Positions 13,001-21,162 of a stretch of 64,000 nucleotides of DNA are shown here, one piece after another. A program made the translations under genes and the position numbers. Origin of the DNA: an uncultured Bacteroides sp. (lineage in GTDB: Bacteria > Bacteroidota > Bacteroidia > Bacteroidales > Bacteroidaceae); NCBI RefSeq assembly GCF_963677685.1, contig NZ_OY782186.1:1-64000 (forward strand), in the 5' to 3' direction. The stretch's first letter is position 1, and every line of letters starts with the position of its first letter. The notes under the pieces were generated by a model that did no database searches, had not been told where the DNA came from, and was given only the letters and a program-made list of their open reading frames with translations.

Positions 13001-13234
13001 TTTCAGATTACTGACAGCATTTAAAGTGTTTTCGAGCGGACGCGTCACATTATTTTCTATATCAGAGGCACTCGCACCTGGATAAGCCGCCATTACCATA
13101 ATAGTATTTGTTTCAATATCCGGATATAGATCAACAGGCAATTTGGATAAAGAGAACAGGCCAAAAATCACAACTGCAAGAAAGCAGAGTGAAGTCATTA
13201 TCGGTTTTTTTACCGCCCCTTCGTATAAACTCAT
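10076..13234 (-). CDS. RND-family efflux pump, inner membrane subunit (AcrB/HAE-1 type)
   Basis: This proton-driven pump expels toxic compounds from periplasm or inner membrane into a TolC channel. Its 1052 residues match the family. It shows the first transmembrane helix and LPVDLYPDIE start, two large periplasmic loops, and the two six-helix bundles. The fourth helix carries GMVVDDAIVVLEN with the two Asp of the proton relay, which points to the drug (HAE-1) branch and not to the metal branch (usually VDG). It is preceded by the adaptor gene (73-base gap) and followed by the PII-like gene. The substrate cannot be told from sequence. Confidence 0.95.
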   Translation of the reverse strand: MSLYEGAVKKPIMTSLCFLAVVIFGLFSLSKLPVDLYPDIETNTIMVMAAYPGASASDIENNVTRPLENTLNAVSNLKHITSRSSENMSLITLEFEYGNDIDVLTNDVRDKLDMISSSLPDEVETPVIFKFSTDMIPIVLLSVQAKESQAALYKILDENVVNPLARIPGVGTVSISGAPKREIQVYCDPNKLEAYHLTIENISSVIGAENRNVPGGNFDIGNDTYALRVEGEFTDSRQLSNIVVGSSGGANVYLRDVAKVVDTVEERAQETYNNGVKGAMIVVQKQSGANSVNISKEVMKALPKLQKSLPSDVKLGIIVDTSDNILNTIDSLTETVLYALLFVIIVVFLFLGRWRATLIISITIPLSLIASFIYLAVTGNSLNIISLSSLSIAIGMVVDDAIVVLENVTTHIERGSDPKQAAIHGTNEVAISVVASTLTMIAVFFPLTMVTGMTGVLFKQLGWMMCIIMFISTVSALSLTPMLCAKLLRLEKKQTKTFRKIYGPVEKALDGFDVWYARMLNWAVRHRIWVIIGCATFFLVSLFAAKGIGSEFFPTQDNARISVKLELPIGSRKELSQKVAEQLTHLWLTKYKKEIAVCSYTVGQADTDNTWASMSENGSHIITFNLRLVDPGDRKKTLAEVCDEMREDLKSYPELNKSRVILGGSNTGLSGQSTADFEIYGYDLTETDSVAARLKRELFNIKGVSEVNISRSDYQPEYQVDFDREKLALHDLNLTIAGNYLRNRINGAIASKYREDGEEYDIKVRYAPEYRTSLESIENILIYNAKGEGIRVKDLGTVVERFAPPTIERKDRERIVTVSAVISGAALGDVVSAGKKVIDRLDVPSNISVQVAGSYEDQQDSFRDLATLGLLIVILVFIVMAAQFESLTYPFIIMFSLPFAFSGILMALFLTQNTLNVMSMLGGIMLIGIVVKNGIVLVDYITLCRERGQAVINAVVTAGKSRLRPVIMTTATTVLGMVPMAFGTGQGAEMWRPMGVAVIGGLSISTILTLILIPVLYCVFAGTGIKRQRRIMRKKRLLSEYFEEHKDEIIKK

Positions 13235-13307
13235 ATTACGATTATCTTTTTAAAATAAATAAGTTTTGTAAGCTTTATAAGTAGTTTATCGGATTTACAT
13301 CTCAACT

Positions 13308-14324
13308 CTATTTTTGCACGTCAACTTCCATGCCATCCGTTAAATGCGTAAAACCTGCAACAACAACTTGAGAATTATTTTCAACGCCAGATATTAATTC
13401 ATATTCTGCATTCATTCTGCGTCCTAAAAGAACTTTTTGATAGTAAACCTTTCCATCCTTATAAACATATACATAGCGATCTCCAGAGCCAATTTGCTTA
13501 ATCACCGCTAAATCGGGAACAACAACATGGTTCTGAGCTCCAAAATTCACAGTAACTCTAGCAAACATTCCTGGTCTTACTTTTCTATTTCTATTAGCTA
13601 GCTTTATTTCAACAGGGAAAGTACGAGTTTTAGAATTTATAGTAGGATAAATGAGACTAACCTTACCTTCAAAAACCTCATCTCCAAAAGCGTCTAACTT
13701 TAAACTAACAGGTATTCCTTTCTGGATTTTAGTGAAATACATTTCCGAAACATTGATTAATAACTTAACAGGAGTTATTTGCTCAACAACTAAAATGGGA
13801 GTGCTATTACTATACATATCCCCATTATCATAATTACGTTCAGTCACTACACCGGAAACAGGGCTCAATAAGGTAGTATTCTCTAGCAAATTATTATACC
13901 CTGTTCTCTTCACATCCAAAGTCATTTTAGAAGCATCCCACTCCGACTTTGAAACACCACCTATTTTATATAATTCATCTAATCGCTTAAACTCAATTTC
14001 TTGATTCTGCAACTGGAGTTTAGCTTGTTTCAAAGACGCAGCATCCATCTGAACTAGAGCCTGACCTTTAGCAACATAATCTCCAACTTCCACTAAAATA
14101 TGATCTATACGAACAGGAGATGAAGGCGTTATAGCATTTCGAACTTCAGGTTCAACAGTTGCTGTATACTCTTGGATTTGTTCTACAGGCTGAGTTTGAA
14201 CTTTTGCTAACTTCACCTTAGGTGCATCATCTTTTTCATCTACACCACTGCCCTTTTTAGAACCAGAACATGCAATAAAAAATAGAACAGTCCATAAAAT
14301 GACTAATTGGAAAACTTTTTTCAT
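13308..14324 (-). CDS. RND efflux periplasmic adaptor (membrane fusion lipoprotein)
   Basis: This adaptor links the RND pump to the outer-membrane channel. The N-terminus MKKVFQLVILWTVLFFIAC is a lipoprotein signal with the lipidated Cys at 19. Residues about 55-95 form the biotinyl-lipoyl half (HILVEVGDYVAKGQALVQMD). A short helical hairpin follows, then the second lipoyl half (LLSPVSGVVTERNYDNGDMY) and the beta-barrel and membrane-proximal domains. The length of 338 is usual. It stands between the TolC-like gene and the pump gene. Confidence 0.93.
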   Translation of the reverse strand: MKKVFQLVILWTVLFFIACSGSKKGSGVDEKDDAPKVKLAKVQTQPVEQIQEYTATVEPEVRNAITPSSPVRIDHILVEVGDYVAKGQALVQMDAASLKQAKLQLQNQEIEFKRLDELYKIGGVSKSEWDASKMTLDVKRTGYNNLLENTTLLSPVSGVVTERNYDNGDMYSNSTPILVVEQITPVKLLINVSEMYFTKIQKGIPVSLKLDAFGDEVFEGKVSLIYPTINSKTRTFPVEIKLANRNRKVRPGMFARVTVNFGAQNHVVVPDLAVIKQIGSGDRYVYVYKDGKVYYQKVLLGRRMNAEYELISGVENNSQVVVAGFTHLTDGMEVDVQK

Positions 14325-14358
14325 ATTGTCTTCGTATTACTATTAACTAATTTTTAAT

Positions 14359-15699
14359 TTATTCTCCCCCTAGCAGCTTATCTAAGTCGGCCTTCGCTGT
14401 AAGGTAGTCATAAATAGATTGATTATACGTTAGTTGTGCTTGTGTTAAGGCCACTTCAGCATCATTAAGTTCAAGAATAGTCCCTTTACCTACTTCGTAC
14501 CGTTTTCTTGCAATCTCTCTCCCTTTAAGAGCCTGAGCTACATTTTCTTTATTACTCAAAACCTGCTCAGTACTTGCCCTCATGTTATCAAGATAACTTT
14601 CTACTTGCATACTTATCTGACGTTTCAAATTGACTTTGTTATATTTCAACTGAATCATTTGAATTTTAGTCTGGTTTAGCTTCGTAAAATTAGAGGCTTT
14701 AAAAAGAGGAATTGTCAAATTCAGCCCTAAGGTGGAATATGGGTACCAATCGTAATGAGAGATTTTGAAATCATTATTCATTGACATATATAAATAATTA
14801 AATGAAGCTCCCAAAGTTGGTAAAAAGTTGGTTCTTTGTAACTTTTGTGTATTCTCAAGTAACTTGGCGTTCAAGTCCAGCTGCTTCAAATCTGTATTAT
14901 TTTGTAAATTTAAAGAGTCTGAGCTCAATTGCTGCCTAAACATGATCATTTCATAGTCTTCCAAGTTCCCTTGCACCGCTATATTCCAGTTACTATCTAT
15001 CCCCATTAAAACCTTTAGTTGCATTCTAGCTAGATTGACCCCATTACGGGCAGAAACGAGCGTTGGCTTCAAACTTCTGACTTGTACATCTGCACGTATC
15101 TTATCATATTCACTCACACTACCATGTTGAAATTTGGCATTTACAACATCAAAATTAGCTTGAGCTTGGAGATAACTTTTTTCAAGAACTTCGTAACTAT
15201 CTTGAGTTAGTAATAGCTGATAAAAAGCCTTAGTCACTTGATTTATCAAACCTAGTTTTGACGAGCGAGCTTTCTCAACAGCTAAATCAACATCTGACTG
15301 AGTCAAATTTATGCTCTGATAAAGAGCTGGTGCGAAAACCGGTAAGCTAATAACAAGCCCCCCATTATACGTGTTATCACTCCCCACTTTGATTGTTGTA
15401 GGCTCACCACCAAAAGCCATCACCATTGTTTGTTTCTTAATAGCTCTAGAATATGAGCCAGTTAATGATAATTCGGGAAACAAACCAGCATAAGCCTCTT
15501 TTTTGGCTTCCTTTTTCAAAGAAATCTCCTTATTGGCAATCTTAATTGTCGGATTCTCGTTTAATGCAATATCTAGAACCTGTGGTAGAGTAAAGCTGAT
15601 TGAATCTTTTAATTCTTGAGCTTTAATATTGGTAAGAGTACACAGTGAGAGCAACAAAAACAGTTGCAATTTTCTAACAAAAAAATACGTTCGATTCAT
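14359..15699 (-). CDS. TolC-family outer-membrane efflux channel
   Basis: This is the outer-membrane exit duct of the pump. It has a signal peptide (MNRTYFFVRKLQLFLLLSL, ending near NIKAQ) and the two repeated helical halves of TolC, with ALNENPTIKIANKEISLKKEA at the first and KRYEVGKGTILELNDAEVALTQAQ at the second. The frame opens at 15750, but ATG 15699 directly precedes the signal peptide and is preferred, giving 446 residues. It is the first structural gene after the TetR regulator (64-base gap) and is probably cotranscribed with it. Confidence 0.92.
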   Translation of the reverse strand: MNRTYFFVRKLQLFLLLSLCTLTNIKAQELKDSISFTLPQVLDIALNENPTIKIANKEISLKKEAKKEAYAGLFPELSLTGSYSRAIKKQTMVMAFGGEPTTIKVGSDNTYNGGLVISLPVFAPALYQSINLTQSDVDLAVEKARSSKLGLINQVTKAFYQLLLTQDSYEVLEKSYLQAQANFDVVNAKFQHGSVSEYDKIRADVQVRSLKPTLVSARNGVNLARMQLKVLMGIDSNWNIAVQGNLEDYEMIMFRQQLSSDSLNLQNNTDLKQLDLNAKLLENTQKLQRTNFLPTLGASFNYLYMSMNNDFKISHYDWYPYSTLGLNLTIPLFKASNFTKLNQTKIQMIQLKYNKVNLKRQISMQVESYLDNMRASTEQVLSNKENVAQALKGREIARKRYEVGKGTILELNDAEVALTQAQLTYNQSIYDYLTAKADLDKLLGGE

Positions 15700-15763
15700 A
15701 ATGTTGTTTTCATCAAAGTCGTGCTTAGCAAAAAAAATCCAAGAGAACAAACAGCGTTATACG

Positions 15764-16411
15764 TTAAGACTTGTTTTGATCTCTATGGTCAATAATAAAT
15801 TTCTCCAAGATAGCATCTCCTTTTTCAGTAGAGACACCTCTAAGAAAAGTAAATATAATAGCCTCGTAAACTTCCATAAAAGAATAACGAGCAAATAACT
15901 CACTACTTAAAAGTAGATCAAGCTGTTCATAAACAAGAGTATGAATAATATCAAAGTTTACATCAGAACGAAACAAACCTTGAGCAACCCCTTTCTCAAA
16001 AAATTCCACCGACTCCTCTCGCTCTCTCTTACGATTACAATCTATCAGCTCATTAACCTTAGGATATTTTTTAACCTCCTTAAAAAAACGAATGTTCGTT
16101 CGTTGATAATCTTCAATACTCTTCTTATAGCATTTCAATATTACTTCAAGAACATTAGAAGAGTTTGCAAGTACCTCATCTACAAAAGCATTCATTTTTG
16201 CACGGTGTGTCAAGAGACACTCTATTAACAATGTTTCTTTATCCTCAAAAACTTCATATAAAGTTCGTTTAGAAATACCAAGCATCATTGCTATTTCATC
16301 CATAGTAACACTTTTTACCCCACGGCTAGAAAAAGCCTCCATTGAAGTTGCTACAATTCTTTTCTTCAAGTCTACTCTTGAAGAATTATCAGCCTCGGCA
16401 TGAATCATCAT
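15764..16411 (-). CDS. TetR/AcrR-family transcriptional regulator
   Basis: The N-terminal helix-turn-helix is clear (VTMDEIAMMLGISKRTLYEVFEDKETLL), followed by an all-helical ligand-binding half without recognisable specificity. The neighbouring efflux genes make it the likely local repressor, derepressed by pump substrates. The open frame begins with GTG at 16444, but that codon overlaps the -7 box TATATTTG at 16444-16451. The start is therefore more likely ATG 16411 or the next codon, 16408. It is the first gene of the operon, so it probably controls itself as well. Confidence 0.9.
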   Translation of the reverse strand: MMIHAEADNSSRVDLKKRIVATSMEAFSSRGVKSVTMDEIAMMLGISKRTLYEVFEDKETLLIECLLTHRAKMNAFVDEVLANSSNVLEVILKCYKKSIEDYQRTNIRFFKEVKKYPKVNELIDCNRKREREESVEFFEKGVAQGLFRSDVNFDIIHTLVYEQLDLLLSSELFARYSFMEVYEAIIFTFLRGVSTEKGDAILEKFIIDHRDQNKS

Positions 16412-16443
16412 TTCATTTAGCTCTTTTTTCAATTTATAAGACA

Positions 16444-16451
16444 CAAATATA
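16444..16451 (-). promoter_or_regulatory. promoter -7 box of the tetR-efflux operon
   Basis: The minus strand reads TATATTTG followed by TGTC, matching TAnnTTTGnnnC. No good TTTG lies at -33, as often in regulated promoters. I did not find an unambiguous palindromic operator nearby. Confidence 0.6.
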
Positions 16452-16542
16452 AGACGAGAAAACTTTATATTCTTAAATAGTTTTCTACCGACAAGAAATA
16501 TTTAGCTTAAATTAACCCAAGAAGTCAAATATTAACCTCATT

Positions 16543-17181
16543 TTAGCGCGAGCTTGTTTTGTTTTTCAATATTTCTAAATAATGGCCAACAATTTCTGCA
16601 CATTCACTATTAGCAGAAAGGTATTGCGACAATAGTTCTGGTTCATTCTTAAGCAAGAGCCGCATTTTATCTTTACCAACGAAATAAATTTTAGAGGAAG
16701 GGGTTATTTCATAATAAACTCGTTCGGAAACTAACGAAGAGCATGCAATGGCTTTACCCAAAGCACCTAAATTGTAATTTTTAGCATGGGTTATACTGGT
16801 AGCAGCTGCACCGACAGGAGATGCACAAAAATAAATTTTACCACCGATCTCCATAGCAGCAGCATAATAAGTACCAAAACGAAATTTTTCAAATCTCAAT
16901 TTTCTGCAATTAAGATACAATTTACCGTCATTCATTTGTACAGCATAAAATCGCTTTCTTATTTGCTTATTCAAAGTATTATAATTATCAGACGAAGTTA
17001 GTTTATAATCACCGCCAGAGGTCATCATTATCTGATTCTTACTCCTTTTTTCGACACGAACAGCCCCTATAGTATCCCCTTTGCGAGTTAATAGATCTTT
17101 CAAGCTAAAAAAAGCTTGATTTTGAGCAAAAAGTCCCAAAGAAATGAAGCTCAAAAATATAACTAACCATTGTTTTCTCAT
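16543..17181 (-). CDS. secreted protein of unknown function
   Basis: The N-terminus is a signal peptide (MRKQWLVIFLSFISLGLFAQ, cut likely after FAQ). The mature part of about 190 residues shows alternating beta strands and short helices, and ends in a basic tail. I do not recognise the family. It has no lipobox, no known catalytic motif and no membrane segment. A weak promoter (TAACTTTC at 17212-17219) lies upstream. It is separate from the tetR operon and divergent from the MutS-like gene. Confidence 0.75.
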   Translation of the reverse strand: MRKQWLVIFLSFISLGLFAQNQAFFSLKDLLTRKGDTIGAVRVEKRSKNQIMMTSGGDYKLTSSDNYNTLNKQIRKRFYAVQMNDGKLYLNCRKLRFEKFRFGTYYAAAMEIGGKIYFCASPVGAAATSITHAKNYNLGALGKAIACSSLVSERVYYEITPSSKIYFVGKDKMRLLLKNEPELLSQYLSANSECAEIVGHYLEILKNKTSSR

Positions 17182-17336
17182 AACTCAAATATATATTGTG
17201 CGAAAGTTACAGACTTTACACAAGTAGAACAAGTTTTAATTAAAAAAAATGCAACCTAACAAAAAATAAATCATGCGATAAACTCAACAAAAAAAGAGAC
17301 ATTTCAAATGTTTCAAAACTAAGAATATAAAATTGT

Positions 17337-17344
17337 TATCTTTG
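17337..17344 (+). promoter_or_regulatory. promoter -7 box of the MutS-like gene
   Basis: TATCTTTG followed by CAAG fits TAnnTTTG. The -33 position has no TTTG. The ATG lies about 38 bases downstream. Confidence 0.6.
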
Positions 17345-17381
17345 CAAGAAAGTTAAGTAAATAAACAAGAGCATTTAAACA

Positions 17382-19226
17382 ATGAGGCACATGAAAGAAA
17401 CAACTGCGGCAGAATCATTTTACAGCAAGAACATAGAAAAAATCAAAAATAAGATCCACAATAACAAGAAAAGAATATATATAATCAGCATAACAAGAAT
17501 AATTCTTTTCACTTTAGGACTAATCAGTGGAATTTATTTTTGGAATGTGGGAGGAGTACTTCTAGCTACAGTAATAATAATACCACTCTTTTTCTTTTCA
17601 CTTCTTATAAAAAAGCATAATGCCCTATATCTTGAAAAAGATTATCTAGAAACAATACTAAAAGTCAATAAACAAGAAATGCAAGCGATACATGGAGATA
17701 TATCTTCCTTTGAAGATGGATCTGAATTCATAGATGCCACACACCATTATTCTTTCGACCTTGACTTATTTGGCAAGCAATCTCTTTTTCAGTGTGTTAA
17801 TCGCACTGCTACAGAAGTAGGCAAAAGAACTTTAGCCAAGTGGTTCATGAAACACTTGCAAAACAAACAAGAAATAGAGAACAGACAAGAGGCAGTAAAA
17901 GAATTGGCACCAAGAAGAGAATTTAGACAAAGATTCCGAACGTTGGGATTACTCCATAAAGGGGAATTTGCCAATAAAGAAGAGATCATACAGTGGGCAC
18001 AAACCAGTAGCTATTTTGAAAACAAAAAAGTATATCGGATATTACCGATATTAATATTCACGATCAATGTTATTCTAATCAGCTTATCAGTATTCAAGCT
18101 TATTCCTTACAGTATACCAGAGATTGCATTTGTCTTTTTTATTTTTCTAAGTTTCATTTTTTCAAAGAGAATAACTCAAATACAGAATATATATGGGAAA
18201 AAATTACAGATTTTAGGAACCTATGCAACTCTTACAAAAGAAATAGAAGAAACGGACTTACAATGCAGCTCCCTTAAATATATCAAATCGCTAGTTCAAA
18301 ATAACAAAGATAAATCCTCTTCGGCTATAAAAAAACTGAATGAACTGATGAATGAGCTTGACCGAAGAAATAATATTATTATTGCAATGTTACTGAATGG
18401 ACTATTCTTCTGGGAGTTGAGACAAATGATGAAAATAGAGATCTGGAGAAAAAAACATGCCCTGGATATGCCTAATTGGCTAAAGGCTATTGCAAAGATG
18501 GATGCCTATTGTTCTTTAGGCACATTTGCCTATAACCATCCTGAATACATATATCCCGCTATTTTGGACTCTGCAAAGCAAACATATATAGAAGGCAAGC
18601 AATTTGGACATCCACTTATGAACATTGATAAGTGCGTAAAGAATGATCTACTCATAGAAAAAAGGCCTCTCTTTATCATTGTAACCGGCGCCAACATGGC
18701 AGGAAAAAGTACCTATCTTCGTACTATAGGAGTAAATTATCTCCTTGCATGCATCGGTAGTCCGGTATGCGCCTCAGAGATGAAGATATTCCCGGCGAAG
18801 CTAATAACAGACCTCCATACAAGCGATTCGCTAGTCGAAAATGAATCTTATTTCTTTTCCGAATTAAAAAGGCTTAAACTAATCATAGATGAATTGAAGG
18901 GAAATGAAGAGTTATTCATCATACTAGACGAAATCTTAAAAGGAACAAATTCTATTGATAAACAAAAAGGTTCAATTGCTCTCATAAAACAATTCATTGA
19001 GTTGAAAACCAATGGCATCATTGCCACACACGATTTGGCATTAAGTTCACTCCAAGATATTTTTCCTGATAATATCCGTAACTTCTGTTTTGAAGCTGAG
19101 ATAATAAACGATGAGTTAGATTTTTCTTATGAAATGAAAGAAGGAATTGTTCAAAATATGAATGCTTGCTTCTTGATGAAGAAAATGGGCATAGCAATTA
19201 TTGAGAATTCGTCCACTAATAACTAA
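17382..19226 (+). CDS. membrane-anchored MutS-family ATPase (DNA mismatch repair MutS-like)
   Basis: The C-terminal part is a MutS domain V ATPase: Walker A GANMAGKSTYLRTIG at about residue 436, the region DLHTSDSLVENESYFFSELKRL, Walker B LFIILDEILKGTNS and the switch His in IIATHDLALSSL. The middle resembles the lever/core domain (MutS III). Mismatch-reading domains I and II are missing. There are instead two pairs of hydrophobic helices, at about 31-76 and 212-260, so the protein probably sits in the inner membrane. Such MutS-like proteins are common in Bacteroidetes, and their role is unknown. The start could also be the ATG at 17391. The 3' end overlaps the convergent gene by 11 bases. 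Confidence 0.88.
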   Translation: MRHMKETTAAESFYSKNIEKIKNKIHNNKKRIYIISITRIILFTLGLISGIYFWNVGGVLLATVIIIPLFFFSLLIKKHNALYLEKDYLETILKVNKQEMQAIHGDISSFEDGSEFIDATHHYSFDLDLFGKQSLFQCVNRTATEVGKRTLAKWFMKHLQNKQEIENRQEAVKELAPRREFRQRFRTLGLLHKGEFANKEEIIQWAQTSSYFENKKVYRILPILIFTINVILISLSVFKLIPYSIPEIAFVFFIFLSFIFSKRITQIQNIYGKKLQILGTYATLTKEIEETDLQCSSLKYIKSLVQNNKDKSSSAIKKLNELMNELDRRNNIIIAMLLNGLFFWELRQMMKIEIWRKKHALDMPNWLKAIAKMDAYCSLGTFAYNHPEYIYPAILDSAKQTYIEGKQFGHPLMNIDKCVKNDLLIEKRPLFIIVTGANMAGKSTYLRTIGVNYLLACIGSPVCASEMKIFPAKLITDLHTSDSLVENESYFFSELKRLKLIIDELKGNEELFIILDEILKGTNSIDKQKGSIALIKQFIELKTNGIIATHDLALSSLQDIFPDNIRNFCFEAEIINDELDFSYEMKEGIVQNMNACFLMKKMGIAIIENSSTNN

Positions 19227-20454
19227 AACGCAAGCCTATTTGCATATTGAAATTCAATGGACTCTTTTTACGAATAGTCTCAATATTAGAACCATCATCA
19301 AAGAAATAAGCAACTCCTGGTTCGGCGTATAAGCCCACATTTTTAGTCATATTAAATTGTGCTCCCACACCCCCTAACAAGGAACATTGTAAAGGGTTAA
19401 CATCCAGTTTCTTTGAACCAAGCTTAGCATAAACAGCTTTTTCAACCATCCCTCCTAACATTAAATATAATGCAACTCTGCTTTCATCAAGAAAATGCCA
19501 GTTAGCGCGTAAAGGGATACCAATATAATGTATTTTTTGTTCAAGAACAGACGAAGAAGTTGTTTGCTTCACATCTGAGGAGAGCATAGTATAAACTAAG
19601 CCTGTTTCTACAGAAAAGTTATCAAAGAGTTTCTTCCGTAGAGAAAGAGCAAAAGCTATTGGCTGATGATGCTTAATATTTTCTATACGATACTCCAAAT
19701 AAGGAACACCATTTTTAAATAAGATCATTTGGTCTTCAGGTACCTCCACAAGTCCGGTTTGGATATTAGATAATTCCAGCCCTTGCTTAAGATCAGAACT
19801 AGCTGAAGAGACATTACTTAGCAATTCAGAAGCATTAGCTAAAGAAAGCCCGACAGACCACTTTTTCTTTCTTTCTGCAGTCTTAGCAACAAGCAAATTA
19901 AATTTATCCTTTGCAGAGCGCCTCTTATTAATATATCGACCTTGCTTAGAAGAAGAAACGACTACTGATTCATTAACATTCTCCTCTTTACTAGTACTGT
20001 TCTCGCCCTTTACAGTAATATCTGCAGAATCATTAAGTAAAATACTTTCAGAAGCAGTAATCCCTTGAATATTTACTGTGGGATATACTGAACGAATCGT
20101 CTTTACTTTAGCTATTTTAGAATGAGGCAAATCTATCACGTCTTTAAGAGATAGAGAATTGCCTTTTAATACATCAGGAATAACTTCTCTAGCAATCTCA
20201 GATGATTTATCTACCTGATCCCTTAACACGTCATTACTATTACTTAACAAATAAGCACTCACAAAGCCGATAACAAGAAGTGCAACAACGGCAGCAATAG
20301 TCCAATAAGGAGAAGAGTATATACGTGACTTACCAACAGTTTGAGGCAAGTCTCTTTGTATTTTCTGCCAACCGCTAGCTGGATGAGGTTCAGAGTAGTC
20401 TTCAAGACTCTCTTTCAACCTTTTTATCCACAATTCTTCTTCTCGCTTCACCAT
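19216..20454 (-). CDS. single-span membrane protein with C-terminal outer-membrane beta-barrel-like domain (probable sigma regulator)
   Basis: The first 45 residues are soluble and charged, with LKESLEDYSEPHPASGWQKIQRDL. A single hydrophobic helix follows (WTIAAVVALLVIGFVSAYLL, about 48-68), then a low-complexity linker. From about residue 270 there are beta strands typical of outer-membrane barrels, ending in GLRFSY with a terminal aromatic. The gene begins six bases after the ECF sigma factor gene, the usual place for an anti-sigma factor. I infer that the N-terminus binds the sigma factor. The mix of an inner-membrane span and barrel-like strands is unusual. No enzyme motif is seen. Confidence 0.75.
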   Translation of the reverse strand: MVKREEELWIKRLKESLEDYSEPHPASGWQKIQRDLPQTVGKSRIYSSPYWTIAAVVALLVIGFVSAYLLSNSNDVLRDQVDKSSEIAREVIPDVLKGNSLSLKDVIDLPHSKIAKVKTIRSVYPTVNIQGITASESILLNDSADITVKGENSTSKEENVNESVVVSSSKQGRYINKRRSAKDKFNLLVAKTAERKKKWSVGLSLANASELLSNVSSASSDLKQGLELSNIQTGLVEVPEDQMILFKNGVPYLEYRIENIKHHQPIAFALSLRKKLFDNFSVETGLVYTMLSSDVKQTTSSSVLEQKIHYIGIPLRANWHFLDESRVALYLMLGGMVEKAVYAKLGSKKLDVNPLQCSLLGGVGAQFNMTKNVGLYAEPGVAYFFDDGSNIETIRKKSPLNFNMQIGLRFSY

Positions 20455-20460
20455 ATTTCA

Positions 20461-21009
20461 CTAACTGTTTTTAGCAACATATTCTTTTATTCTCTTAGCA
20501 AGTAACTGTTTCGCACGAAAAAGTTGAGAGGCTGAGGATTTCTCATTAATACCCAACAAAGCCGCAATCTCTTTATGCGATTTTTCTTCAAACACGTAGA
20601 GATTAAATACGGTACGATACCCTGTTGGAAGCTTCTCAATGAATTCCATTAGTTTAGCCTTGGGTATAATTTCAATATCTGAAACTTCCGGTTCTTCAGT
20701 ATATTCTGATATATTCTCAATATCCATAGTAAAGTTCATCACATCATTCTTACGTAAAAATTGCAATGCAGTATTACTCATAACTTTATCTAACCAAGCT
20801 TTCAAAGAACCTTCACCACGCCAAGAATATTTATCAAAAGAATTAAATATCTTAATAAACCCATCATGCAAGACATCCTGAGCAACATCTCTATCACCTA
20901 TATATCGTAAACAAACCCCCAATAGCCGACCTGCATACAATTCATAAAGTTGTTGGCGAGCAGTATTATCTCCTCGCCTGCAATGCTCTGCCAACTCAAA
21001 TTCTTCCAT
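20461..21009 (-). CDS. ECF-type RNA polymerase sigma factor
   Basis: This protein of 182 residues has the two sigma-70 parts of extracytoplasmic-function factors. Region 2 is at about 10-85 (RYIGDRDVAQDVLHDGFIKI, then WLDKVMSNTALQFLR). Region 4 is at about 125-178 (LPTGYRTVFNLYVFEEKSHK, then EIAALLGINEKSSASQLFRA). Region 3 and a long region 1 are absent. It would direct polymerase to a small stress or surface regulon. The next gene downstream is its probable membrane regulator. The promoter at 21048-21077 resembles the primary-sigma type. Confidence 0.95.
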   Translation of the reverse strand: MEEFELAEHCRRGDNTARQQLYELYAGRLLGVCLRYIGDRDVAQDVLHDGFIKIFNSFDKYSWRGEGSLKAWLDKVMSNTALQFLRKNDVMNFTMDIENISEYTEEPEVSDIEIIPKAKLMEFIEKLPTGYRTVFNLYVFEEKSHKEIAALLGINEKSSASQLFRAKQLLAKRIKEYVAKNS

Positions 21010-21047
21010 TCTACTTTATACAGGTTAAATAGTAAATGCAATAAATC

Positions 21048-21077
21048 CAAAAATACTGCATATTATATCCAAACAAA
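21048..21077 (-). promoter_or_regulatory. promoter of the ECF sigma factor gene
   Basis: The minus strand has TATTTTTG at 21048-21055 and TTTG at 21074-21077, 18 bases apart. This is one base shorter than the usual spacing. It lies about 40 bases upstream of the start codon. Confidence 0.6.
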
Positions 21078-21162
21078 TATATGATATGCTATTTAACGAA
21101 AGTTAATGCAATATTATTGTTTCAAATGCATTTTATATAAAAACAAGAATAACAATCTTTAT

